A stretch of 64,000 nucleotides of DNA from Gammaproteobacteria bacterium. GTDB lineage: Bacteria; Pseudomonadota; Gammaproteobacteria; JAJPIJ01. Positions 8,469 to 16,624 of this stretch are shown in pieces; the stretch's first letter is position 1; every line of letters starts with the position of its first letter. The position numbers and the translations under genes are program-made. The stretch covers positions 1-64,000 of the forward strand of contig JAJVIQ010000012.1 of NCBI GenBank assembly GCA_022071965.1, written 5' to 3'. A model generated the notes under the pieces. The model saw nothing but the letters and a program-made list of their open reading frames with translations. It had not been told where the DNA came from and made no database searches.

Positions 8469-8539
8469 CCCGTCCCGGCCGTATAACCCGTTGATGCAAC
8501 TCCCGTTACACGAAGTCTGGATGCAAGCGCCCGGTCGCG

Positions 8540-10450
8540 CTATGAGCTCCGGAAGAAATCGCGCACGTCCTCGATCCGTTGCGTGCGCCGCATGGGCGGC
8601 AGTGCCGTCAGGAACACCTTGCCGTAGGACCTGCTGCGCAGTCGCGGATCGCACAGGCAGAGCACGCCGCGATCGTGCACGTCGCGGATGAGCCGGCCCA
8701 CGCCCTGCTTCAGGGCGATGACCGCCTCGGGGAGCTGATAGTCGCGGAAGGCGTTCACGCCGCGGCGCGTGAGCGCGCGGATGCGTGCCTGGGTCATCGG
8801 GTCGTCGGGCGCGGCGAACGGCAGCTTGTCGATGACGACGCAGGAAAGCGCCTCGCCGCGTACGTCCACGCCCTCCCAGAAGCTCGCCGTGCCGAGCAGC
8901 ACCGAGTTCGCCGTGGCGCGGAAGCGCGCCAGCAGCTCCCCGCGCGGCATCTCGCCCTGCGCGAACAGCGGAAAGTCCACCTGCGCGTGCAGCAGCTCGT
9001 GGGCCTCGCGCAGCGCACGATGGCTGGTGAAGAGCAGAAACGCACGGCCGCGGCTCGCCTCCAGCACCGGCAGCGCCGCCTCGATCACCGCGGCGGTGTA
9101 GCCATGCTGGCGTGGATCGAGCGCGAGCGCGGGCAGGTACAACAGTGCCTGGCGCGCGTAATCGAACGGGCTCTCGACACATCGTGTATCCGCGTCCTGC
9201 AGCCCGAGCTGGCGGGAGAAATAGCCGAAATCCCCGCGCACGGCGAGCGTGGCGGAGGTGTAGACCTGCGCGCACGGCTGCGCCCCCACCCGCTGCTGAA
9301 ACAGGGGGGCGATGTCCAGGGGCGTGGCATAGAGCGTGAACCCGCGCGCGCTGGTCTCGAACCAGCGCACGGTGTCTTCGCCGCCCTCCCCGTCGAACTG
9401 CCGGAGCTGCGTCCCGAGTTGCGCGCAGCGCTTCAGCGCATTGGCCAGCAGCGGGCCGCGCTCGGCCATGGCCTCGACGTGATCCTGGAGACCGCGCAGA
9501 GCGGCGGCGAGCGCGAACATGGCCTCCCCCACGGCCTGCCGCTCGCGCACCGCCGACCATTCCGCGCGCGCCTCGCCGTGGCCAAGGGCGAGCCGCAGGT
9601 CGCGCGCGCCCTTCTCGACCCGGTAGGCCGCCTCGCGGATCGCCGTCATGTCGCCCGCCTCGGCGAGCTGCGCCTGCACCGCATCGCGTGCCAGATCGAT
9701 GAGCTGCCGGCTGCTGAAGGCGCTGCCGAAGAACCGTGCCGCGGTCTCCGGCAGCTGATGCGCCTCGTCGAAGATGACCGCGTCCGCGCCCGGCAGCACG
9801 TCGCCGAAGCCGGCCTCCTTCAACGCGGCATCGGCGAGAAACAGGTGATGATTCACCACCACGACCTCGGCGGCCTGCGCCTCGCGCCGTGCCCTGACCA
9901 CCCAGCAGTCCTGGAAGTGGCGGCACTCCCCACCGAGGCAGTTCTCGGCCGTGGAGGTCACCAGCGGCCACACCGGCGCGTCCTCCGCCACCTCGTCGAC
10001 CTCGGCCACGTCGCCGCTGCGGGTGCGCGCGGCCCACGCCTGCACCCTCAGGAGCGCCGCCTGCGTGGTCCGGCCGAAGCTGCCCCCGGTCAGTGCCTGC
10101 TGCAGCCGGTGCATGCACAGATAGTTGGTGCGCCCCTTCAGCAGTGCGACGGTGACCGGCACCTGCAACGCCTTGCGCACGACGGGGATATCGCGGTGGA
10201 AGAGCTGGTCCTGCAGCGTCCTGGTGCCGGTCGAGACGATGACCCGTTGCCCGGCGAGCAGGGCCGGCACCAGGTAGGCGAAGGTCTTGCCGACCCCGGT
10301 GCCGGCCTCGCAGACCAGGATCGAGCGCCGGGCGATCGCCTCGGCGACGCTCTCGGCCATCGCCTGCTGGCCGGTGCGCACGGAAAAGCCGGGGATCGCC
10401 GCCGCCAGCGGACCACGCTCGCCGAGCAGTTCGGCACAGGTCGCGGTCAT
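8540..10450 (-). CDS. yoaA: ATP-dependent DNA helicase, DinG family (YoaA-like)
   Basis: A 636-residue superfamily 2 helicase of the XPD/DinG type, the same length as E. coli YoaA. Walker A is EAGTGVGKT (about residues 48-56), the DEAH box is FDEAHQLPE, and four cysteines between them (NYLCMHR, then CLGGECRHFQDC) fit the [4Fe-4S] cluster of XPD-type helicases. The C-terminal QGVGRLIRD motif is motif VI. YoaA functions in DNA repair and damage tolerance together with the HolC subunit of polymerase III in E. coli; that partner is not in this window. Start ATG 10450 gives the family's usual N-terminus. The upstream gene on the same strand ends 87 bases away, so an operon is possible but not shown. 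Confidence 0.9.
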   Translation of the reverse strand: MTATCAELLGERGPLAAAIPGFSVRTGQQAMAESVAEAIARRSILVCEAGTGVGKTFAYLVPALLAGQRVIVSTGTRTLQDQLFHRDIPVVRKALQVPVTVALLKGRTNYLCMHRLQQALTGGSFGRTTQAALLRVQAWAARTRSGDVAEVDEVAEDAPVWPLVTSTAENCLGGECRHFQDCWVVRARREAQAAEVVVVNHHLFLADAALKEAGFGDVLPGADAVIFDEAHQLPETAARFFGSAFSSRQLIDLARDAVQAQLAEAGDMTAIREAAYRVEKGARDLRLALGHGEARAEWSAVRERQAVGEAMFALAAALRGLQDHVEAMAERGPLLANALKRCAQLGTQLRQFDGEGGEDTVRWFETSARGFTLYATPLDIAPLFQQRVGAQPCAQVYTSATLAVRGDFGYFSRQLGLQDADTRCVESPFDYARQALLYLPALALDPRQHGYTAAVIEAALPVLEASRGRAFLLFTSHRALREAHELLHAQVDFPLFAQGEMPRGELLARFRATANSVLLGTASFWEGVDVRGEALSCVVIDKLPFAAPDDPMTQARIRALTRRGVNAFRDYQLPEAVIALKQGVGRLIRDVHDRGVLCLCDPRLRSRSYGKVFLTALPPMRRTQRIEDVRDFFRSS

Positions 10451-10537
10451 CCGGGCGGTTGCCTCAGGCGTCGGGTTGCGCCGTCGAGGGCCGTTCGAAC
10501 GCCGCCGCGCATCTCGCGCCGGGCCGCGGTCCGGGGG

Positions 10538-11047
10538 TCATCGCGCGCGGGTGTTGTCCCAAATTCCATCGGCCTCCAGGCCATGCTCGCGCGTCCACAG
10601 CAGGCGGCCGATGATCTTGAAGCGGGCGACGGAGATCATGCCGCGGGCCGTGCGCTTGCTGGCCGACGGGTCGTTGAGGGTCTCCACGAGGACCTCGCGA
10701 TCGGCCTCGTGGATCTCCACCGGCTCGTAGTTCTCGTCCATGAGCACCAGGATGACGTAATCCCACGGCTGTTCGAGCTTCAATTGCCCGAGACGATGGC
10801 CGGTCTTGCTGTCATCGAAGATGGCCCGGCCCTTGACCTGTATGCGCTCGATCCTCCCCTCGCGCTCGCGGGTGGCGTCGCAGCCGGCGGCGCTGTGCTC
10901 CGCCGGCTTCAGGCCCAGAATCCGGATGGCGTCCTGCATCGCGATCTCGGCGGTCACGGGCAGCGTCTTGCCGGTCGCGCGGCGATAATCCGCGGCCAGC
11001 CGCCGTGCCTCACCCACCAGCCGATCGATGGAATAGACCGTCGTCAC
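10538..11047 (-). CDS. DUF6998-like hypothetical protein
   Basis: A protein of 169 residues from GTG 11047, or 190 if ATG 11110 is used. The N-terminus (YSIDRLVGEARRLAADYRR, then GKTLPVTAEIAMQDAIRILGL) and the middle segment IERIQVKGR with IFDD and later YVILVLMDENYEP recall DUF6998-type proteins, which look like PD-(D/E)xK nuclease-fold proteins: the E-IQVKGR element would correspond to a nuclease-like ExK. I cannot confirm catalytic competence. The shorter start is preferred because the longer N-terminus is Arg/Gly-rich and unlike the family. No ribosome binding site clearly decides. It may be co-transcribed with the helicase gene downstream. Confidence 0.6.
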   Translation of the reverse strand: MTTVYSIDRLVGEARRLAADYRRATGKTLPVTAEIAMQDAIRILGLKPAEHSAAGCDATREREGRIERIQVKGRAIFDDSKTGHRLGQLKLEQPWDYVILVLMDENYEPVEIHEADREVLVETLNDPSASKRTARGMISVARFKIIGRLLWTREHGLEADGIWDNTRAR

Positions 11048-11199
11048 CCTGCGCCCCCGATACGCCGACCCTCTCGCGCGGGGCCCGCAGCGCGGCGCCA
11101 CGCATTGCATTCAATCATACCGGATTTGCGCGTAGGCTATTGAGTTTCTTCGTATGCGCCGCATGGACCTCAAGTACTTCCCCAGCCTCGCCGACGGCC

Positions 11200-12504
11200 T
11201 CACGGGTAATAGATGCGCACCCCGGCGGTGACCACGAGGTAATCCGGGGAGAGCGTCGCCGGCACGCCCGCCACCGCCACATCGGTCTCGAACAGCGTCG
11301 TGTACCTGGCCTCGACACCGATCGAGAGATTGTCCTCGATGAAGTAGTCGAACCCGGCGCCGAACGCCGCGACGGGCGAGGAGTCCTGCCCGCCGCTGAA
11401 GCGCGTGGCCGTGAATGGCTGGTCGCGATCGCCGATCTCGCCGAGACCGACGCCCCCGCCGGCGACCACGTAGGGGACCAGCGTATCGCCCGGCATCGGG
11501 TAGCGGTACCGCCCGAGCAGCAGGAAAGTGAACACCGGGTAGCCCGTGATGTCGCCGAGTGCCGGAGAGGTCAATTGTGCGCGGGTGTAGTTGACGTCGA
11601 ACTCCGCTCCCCAGTGCCGGTTGAAATTCACGCCGAGTCCCCCCTCCCCGTAGGGCCCTGACAGGGTCTCGATCTCCACGCCCGGCACCGTCCCGGTGTC
11701 CGTGAATATCGCCCGTCCGCCCTTCAGCGTGAGGTAGCCACGCCGCCGGTCGCCGTCGCGCGCCGGCGGCAAGGCCGCGCCCGCGGGGCGGCTCCAGTGA
11801 TCGGCGTACACCCTCAGGCCGGCGCTGAGTTCAACCGCATCGCCGGTCAGTTCCCGATCGACGCCGGTGTCGTTCACCTCCGGGTCGAATCCGAAGACGT
11901 ACTTGGCCTGCGCCGTCAGCGCGATGTTGTCGACCACGAAGTAGTCGAGACCGGCGCCGGCCACCGCGATGAGATCGAGATCGTTGCCGCCGCCCTCGAA
12001 GGTGAAATCCTCGCGGCCGCTGAACTCCCCGAAGCCGGCGCCGATGCCGGCCAGGGCGTAGGGGACGAGTCGGTCGCCGTACATCGGATACTTCAACCGC
12101 ATCTCGGCCGTGGCGCGGGCGAGCGTGTAATCGCCCAGTTTCGCGCCGCCGGGCCGCTCCAGCGCGGTCTTGTGGTAGTCGAGCGCCGCCTCGACACCGA
12201 GGTAGCGCCCGAGCTCCGCGCCGAGACTGAGGCCTGCCGCCGGATTGCCGGAGTCGGACTCCAGCTCGAGATTCGGCGCGGCATCGGGCGCGGTCAGCAG
12301 ATCCACGCCGATGCGGACGTTCAGGTACGGTCGGACCTCGCTCAGTAGCTGCTCGCGCACGTCCGCGGATACGCCGGCCGAGCGGACAGCCAGCAGAATC
12401 ACCAATGTATACAGCCACCTGACTCGGCGCACGGCGCGCGAGGCAGCCCCGTAACATCCCCGGATCCGCGTCGAACATGGGCAAAATATCCCCATAGTAA
12501 ACAT
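11200..12504 (-). CDS. Outer-membrane protein with two tandem OmpA-like beta-barrel repeats
   Basis: A 434-residue exported protein. A positively charged N-terminus and hydrophobic core WLYTLVILLAVRS ending near AGVSA form a signal peptide. The mature part consists of two similar units, about residues 50-245 and 258-434. Matching elements include YPMYGDRLVPYALAGIGAGFG in the first against YPMPGDTLVPYVVAGGGVGLG in the second, and GAGLDYFVVDNIAL against GAGFDYFIEDNLSI. Each unit resembles the eight-stranded OmpA/OprF-type barrel domain, and the protein ends in Tyr-Tyr-Pro, close to the aromatic end of outer-membrane barrels. Start ATG 12504 is tentative: a GGAGG lies too far upstream and is followed first by ATG-AAT-TAA. 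Function is unknown. Confidence 0.75.
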   Translation of the reverse strand: MFTMGIFCPCSTRIRGCYGAASRAVRRVRWLYTLVILLAVRSAGVSADVREQLLSEVRPYLNVRIGVDLLTAPDAAPNLELESDSGNPAAGLSLGAELGRYLGVEAALDYHKTALERPGGAKLGDYTLARATAEMRLKYPMYGDRLVPYALAGIGAGFGEFSGREDFTFEGGGNDLDLIAVAGAGLDYFVVDNIALTAQAKYVFGFDPEVNDTGVDRELTGDAVELSAGLRVYADHWSRPAGAALPPARDGDRRRGYLTLKGGRAIFTDTGTVPGVEIETLSGPYGEGGLGVNFNRHWGAEFDVNYTRAQLTSPALGDITGYPVFTFLLLGRYRYPMPGDTLVPYVVAGGGVGLGEIGDRDQPFTATRFSGGQDSSPVAAFGAGFDYFIEDNLSIGVEARYTTLFETDVAVAGVPATLSPDYLVVTAGVRIYYP

Positions 12505-12622
12505 GAGGTTAATTCATATGCCTCCAAATAACAAGACATATGAAATCTTGGAAAAATGGCTAACTGCGCGAAATCCTGGTGCGGCATCGATCCCGACTCA
12601 GAGATCGGTCGGAAACGCCGGC

Positions 12623-13594
12623 TCAGGCCAGATCGGCCGGGAAGGCCATGGCATCGCGCAGGCTGGGCAGGCCCAGGGTAATCATGACCAGGCGGTCGAA
12701 GCCCAGAGCGACCCCGGAGCACTCGGGCAGCCCGGCCTCCAGGGCGGCGAGCAGGCGCTCGTCGATCGGCATCTCCGGGAGGCCGGCCATGGTGCGACGT
12801 CGGTTGTCCTCCTCGAAGCGCTGCCGCTGCTCCCCGGCATCGGTCAGTTCCTGGAAGCCGTTGGCGACCTCGATGCCTTCGATGAACAACTCGAATCGCG
12901 CCGCGACTGCCGGGTCGGCCGGCAGGATGCGGGCCAGTGCCGCCTGCGACGCCGGGAACCCGGTGAGAAAGGTCGGCCGGTCAGCACTGAGTTGCGGCGC
13001 AACCACGTGGCTCAGCAGCAGGTCCAGCCAGTCGTCGCGCTGCAGTCGCCCCGGGTCGCTGACGCCGATGCCCGCCGCGGCCGCGCGCTCGACGATCGCC
13101 GGCAGCGGGGCACGCAGGGGATCGATGCCGGCATGGCGACGGAAGGCCTCTGCATAGCTCAGCCGCACCTCCGGCGCCCTTCGCCCGGTGACCTCCGCCA
13201 CCAGTGCCGCCGTCTCCGCCATGATCCCGGCATAATCCAGCCCCGGCCGGTACCACTCGACCAGCGTGAACTCCGGGTTGTGGTAACGGCCTGTCTCGCC
13301 GCCACGGAAGGCCTTGCCGACCTGGTAGATGGCCCCAGACCCGGCGGCGAGCAGGCGCTTCATGGCGTATTCCGGCGAGGTCTGCAGGTAGAGCCGGCGC
13401 GGGTCGCGGTCGCCCGGCAGCAGGCAGGTCGTGACGGGATTGATGAGATGCGGGTCGGTTACCCCGGCGTTGCAGAGCACCGGGGTCTCGACCTCCAGGA
13501 CCTCACGCCCGGCGAAGAAGGCGCGGAGCCGCGCCAGCATCCGCGCCCGCGCCCGCAGCACCGCCAGCTCGGCGGACGGACGCCAGTCGGGCAT
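12623..13594 (-). CDS. epmA: EF-P (R)-beta-lysine ligase EpmA (PoxA/GenX)
   Basis: A 323-residue class II lysyl-tRNA synthetase paralogue lacking the anticodon-binding domain, close to the 325 residues of E. coli EpmA. It attaches (R)-beta-lysine to Lys34 of elongation factor P. Class II motifs are visible: QTSPEYAMKRLL (motif 2 region), GRYHNPEFTLVEWY and the C-terminal GVALGFDRLVM (motif 3). Start ATG 13594 (MPDWRPSAEL) has GAGGA six bases upstream and is preferred over ATG 13609. The efp gene lies immediately upstream on the same strand and epmB is divergent beyond it, so substrate and both modifying enzymes are together. Confidence 0.95.
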   Translation of the reverse strand: MPDWRPSAELAVLRARARMLARLRAFFAGREVLEVETPVLCNAGVTDPHLINPVTTCLLPGDRDPRRLYLQTSPEYAMKRLLAAGSGAIYQVGKAFRGGETGRYHNPEFTLVEWYRPGLDYAGIMAETAALVAEVTGRRAPEVRLSYAEAFRRHAGIDPLRAPLPAIVERAAAAGIGVSDPGRLQRDDWLDLLLSHVVAPQLSADRPTFLTGFPASQAALARILPADPAVAARFELFIEGIEVANGFQELTDAGEQRQRFEEDNRRRTMAGLPEMPIDERLLAALEAGLPECSGVALGFDRLVMITLGLPSLRDAMAFPADLA

Positions 13595-13629
13595 CGGATC
13601 CTCGCGCATCGGTCCGCGACGGTGGCGCG

Positions 13630-14199
13630 CTACTCCTTCACGCGCGACATGTACTCCCCGGTGCGCGTGTCGATCTTGATGATCTCGCCCTGGTTGACGA
13701 ACAGCGGCACCTTCACGGTCGCGCCGGTCTCGACCTTCGCGGGCTTGGTGGCGCCGGTGACGGTGTCGCCGCGCACCCCGGGCTCGCAGTCCGTGATCTG
13801 CAGGGTGACGAAGATGGGCGGCTGTACCGTCATCGGCACGCCGTTCCAGAGGGTCACGATGCAGGTCTCCTCGCCCTTCAGCCACTGCGCGGCATCGGCC
13901 ATCGCGGTGCCGCCGGCGGCGATCTGCTCGAAGGACTCCGGGTTCATGAAATGCCAGAACTCCCCGTCGTTGTAGAGGTATTGCAGTTCGGTGTCGACGA
14001 CATCGGCGCCCTCGCAGGTATCGCCGGACTTGAAGGTGCGTTCCAGAACGCGGCCGGTCTTCAGGTTGCGCAGCCGCACGCGATTGAACGCCTGGCCCTT
14101 GCCGGGCTTGACATACTCGTTCTCGAGGATGTTGTAGGGGTCGCCGTCGATCAGGAGTTTGAGTCCGGCCTTGAATTCGTTTGTACTGTACGTCGCCAT
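13630..14199 (-). CDS. efp: Elongation factor P
   Basis: A 189-residue EF-P that relieves ribosome stalling at polyproline. Residues 29-37 read YVKPGKGQA, with Lys34 at the tip of the KOW-like domain, the lysine modified by EpmB/EpmA in gammaproteobacteria. The C-terminal OB domains are complete ([16 protein letters not shown] at the end). ATG 14199 gives [12 protein letters not shown], the usual start. It is followed on the same strand by epmA 35 bases away. Only 34 bases separate its start codon from the divergent epmB start. Confidence 0.97.
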   Translation of the reverse strand: MATYSTNEFKAGLKLLIDGDPYNILENEYVKPGKGQAFNRVRLRNLKTGRVLERTFKSGDTCEGADVVDTELQYLYNDGEFWHFMNPESFEQIAAGGTAMADAAQWLKGEETCIVTLWNGVPMTVQPPIFVTLQITDCEPGVRGDTVTGATKPAKVETGATVKVPLFVNQGEIIKIDTRTGEYMSRVKE

Positions 14200-14233
14200 G
14201 ATTGTATCCCGGGAGGTCCGCCCAAAGGGCGCC

Positions 14234-15280
14234 ATGATAACGCAGGCGCAGGTCCGAGTTCAGCCCGCCGGCTGGCAGCAGGAGCTGGCCCAGGGGATCG
14301 CCGATCCGCTCGAACTGCTGCGCCTGCTCGACCTCGCGCCGCGGATGCTCGCCGAGCATGTGCTGATCGATACACCGTTCGCCACGAAGGTGCCGCGCGC
14401 CTTTGCGGCACGGATGCGACGTGGCGACCCGGGGGATCCCCTGCTGCGACAGGTGTTGCCAATCGCCGCGGAGACGCGTGCGGCGCCCGGCTACGTCGCC
14501 GATCCGGTCGGCGATCTCGCCGCGGAGGCGGTCCCGGGGGTGCTGCACAAGTACGAGGCCCGCGCGCTGCTGATAGCGACCGGGGCGTGCGCCGTGCATT
14601 GTCGCTATTGCTTCCGTCGGCAATTCCCCTACGCCGGGTCGCATGCGGCGCGCGACCGCTGGGCCGCCGCGCTCGACTACCTGCGCGGCGATGGCTCGAT
14701 CCGCGAGGTGATCCTGAGCGGCGGGGACCCGCTCACGCTCGGCGACGCCAGGCTCGCGGAGCTCGTCCAGGCGCTCGAGGACATACGGCATCTGCAGAGG
14801 CTGCGCCTGCACACGCGCCTGCCGATCGTGCTGCCGACCCGCGTGGACGACCGCCTGCTCGGCTGGCTGGCGCGATCGCGGCTGCAGAAGGTCGTGGTCG
14901 TCCATGCCAACCATCCCAACGAGATCGACGATCGGGTGGTGGAGGCCGTCCGCCGACTGGCGGGCGTCGGCGTCACCCTGCTCAATCAGGCGGTGCTGCT
15001 CGCCGGGGTCAACGACGAGGTCGGCGCATTGTGCGGCCTGAGCGAGGCACTGTTCGCCGCCGGCGTCCTGCCCTACTACCTGCACCTGCTCGACCCGGTC
15101 ATCGGCGCGTCGCATTTCGACGTCCCTCGATCGCGGGCGCTGCAGATCATGGGCGAGCTGCGCGCTTCCCTGCCCGGCTACCTGGTACCGCGGATGGTGC
15201 GCGAACTGGCGGGTTCCCGCGCCAAGGTGCCGGCCGAACTCTTGTCCGGCCCGGACGTCCATGGTGGTTTCGGGTCCTGA
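14234..15280 (+). CDS. epmB: EF-P beta-lysylation protein EpmB (lysine 2,3-aminomutase-like)
   Basis: A 348-residue radical SAM, PLP-dependent aminomutase that converts (S)-alpha-lysine to (R)-beta-lysine for EF-P modification. The radical SAM cysteines are Cys119, Cys123 and Cys126 in CAVHCRYC. The C-terminal part retains the PLP-lysine region. It is shorter than clostridial lysine 2,3-aminomutase, as expected for EpmB, which lacks the C-terminal oligomerisation part. Start ATG 14234 ([11 protein letters not shown]) is chosen because the frame upstream overlaps efp. It is transcribed divergently from efp-epmA. Confidence 0.95.
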   Translation: MITQAQVRVQPAGWQQELAQGIADPLELLRLLDLAPRMLAEHVLIDTPFATKVPRAFAARMRRGDPGDPLLRQVLPIAAETRAAPGYVADPVGDLAAEAVPGVLHKYEARALLIATGACAVHCRYCFRRQFPYAGSHAARDRWAAALDYLRGDGSIREVILSGGDPLTLGDARLAELVQALEDIRHLQRLRLHTRLPIVLPTRVDDRLLGWLARSRLQKVVVVHANHPNEIDDRVVEAVRRLAGVGVTLLNQAVLLAGVNDEVGALCGLSEALFAAGVLPYYLHLLDPVIGASHFDVPRSRALQIMGELRASLPGYLVPRMVRELAGSRAKVPAELLSGPDVHGGFGS

Positions 15281-15466
15281 CCACCGGACGGGGGTGATGC
15301 CGCCCTCGATTCGCCATGGGGAGTCGGTCCATGTGGCTGCTGCAAGACGGGGAAGTGACGGCACCGCCGATGGCCGGGAACGACACCTGTGCCCGCGCCC
15401 GCGGAGCCCGGCGGCAGGGGTTGCGGAGGCCACGCGGGTCGTGACCCGCGCCGGGGACGGGCCACG

Positions 15467-16624
15467 ATGAATCCGCCGCGCGGGGCCGTGACCGGCATCG
15501 CACTGCTAGCTCTCGCGATCGCGGGTATGGGTTGGCTGCAGCGTCCACCGCCGGCCGCGCAGACCGCGAGCGCGCCGGCGCCGATCACGGTCACCGTCAC
15601 CCGGGTCGAGCAGCGCGACGTTCCGCACCTGGCGCGCGGCATCGGCAACGTGCGATCACTGCACAGCGTCACGCTGCGATCGCGGGTCGACGGCATACTG
15701 ACGGAGACGCCGTTCGAGGAGGGGCAACGCGTGGAGCAGGGCGCGCTGCTGGCGAAGATCGACGACCGCGCCATCCTCGCCACGCTCGCGCAGGCGCGCG
15801 CCGACAAGGCGCGCAACGTCGCGCAGCGCAATGCGGCGCAACTCGACCTCACGCGCTACAGGGAACTCTACAGCAAGGACAAGGCGATACCCAGGCAGAC
15901 GGTGGACCAGGCCGTTGCGTTGGTCCAGGAGCTGGAAGCCGCGATCGCCGCGAACGAGGCGACCATCGCCGCCGCCGAGGTGCAGCTCTCGTACACGCGT
16001 ATCGTCTCGCCGGTGAGCGGTCGGGTCGGCCTGCGCCGCGTGGACCCGGGCAACCTCGTTCGGGCGACGGATACGGAAGGCCTGGTGACCGTCACCCAGC
16101 TCGATCCAATCGCCGTCGTGTTCTCGCTGCCCCAGGACATGCTCCCGCGGATCCAGACGCTGCTGCACGGGGCCGCGCCCGTCGCCGTGACCGCCATGGA
16201 TCGCGATGGCGGCCAGGTGCTCGCCACGGGCCGGCTCGCATTCATCGACAACCAGATCGACGCCACCACCGGAACCATCCGCCTGAAGGCCGAGTTCCCG
16301 AACGCCGAGGAGCGGCTGTGGCCGGGACAGTTCGTCACGGTCGAGCTGCCCGTCGGCAGCAGTCCGGCGGCGATGGTGTTGACGTTGAAGGCCGTGCAGC
16401 TCGGCATCGACGGCCCGTTCGTCTACCGCGTCGTCGGCGACAAGGTCGAGGCGGTGCCGGTGTCGATCGGGTACCAGGACGACGACATCGCCGTGATTGA
16501 AAGCGGACTGGCGATCGGCGACACGGTGGTGCTCGACGGTCAGTCGCGGCTGAAGCCGGGCGCCACCGTGCGGATCGCCAGTGAAACCCCGGGCGATCGC
16601 CTGGTCGACCGCAAGACGCCATGA
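15467..16624 (+). CDS. RND efflux periplasmic adaptor subunit (membrane fusion protein)
   Basis: A 385-residue adaptor of the AcrA/MdtA type. An N-terminal hydrophobic segment (GIALLALAIAGMGWL) anchors or exports it. Then come a biotinyl-lipoyl-like half motif (RSRVDGILTETPFEEGQRVEQGALLAKID), an alpha-helical hairpin around residues 100-165 and the beta-barrel and membrane-proximal domains. It links an inner-membrane RND pump to an outer-membrane channel. Its stop codon overlaps the ATG of the pump gene (ATGA at 16621-16624), so the two are translationally coupled. No outer-membrane TolC-type gene is in the window. Substrate is unknown; the MdtABC type exports bile salts and drugs in E. coli. 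Confidence 0.92.
   Translation: MNPPRGAVTGIALLALAIAGMGWLQRPPPAAQTASAPAPITVTVTRVEQRDVPHLARGIGNVRSLHSVTLRSRVDGILTETPFEEGQRVEQGALLAKIDDRAILATLAQARADKARNVAQRNAAQLDLTRYRELYSKDKAIPRQTVDQAVALVQELEAAIAANEATIAAAEVQLSYTRIVSPVSGRVGLRRVDPGNLVRATDTEGLVTVTQLDPIAVVFSLPQDMLPRIQTLLHGAAPVAVTAMDRDGGQVLATGRLAFIDNQIDATTGTIRLKAEFPNAEERLWPGQFVTVELPVGSSPAAMVLTLKAVQLGIDGPFVYRVVGDKVEAVPVSIGYQDDDIAVIESGLAIGDTVVLDGQSRLKPGATVRIASETPGDRLVDRKTP

Noticed and set aside
12623-15433. One 936-codon minus frame joining epmA with sequence opposite efp and epmB
   Set aside because: Only the first 324 codons from the 3' end form EpmA; the upstream part is a shadow of efp and epmB.
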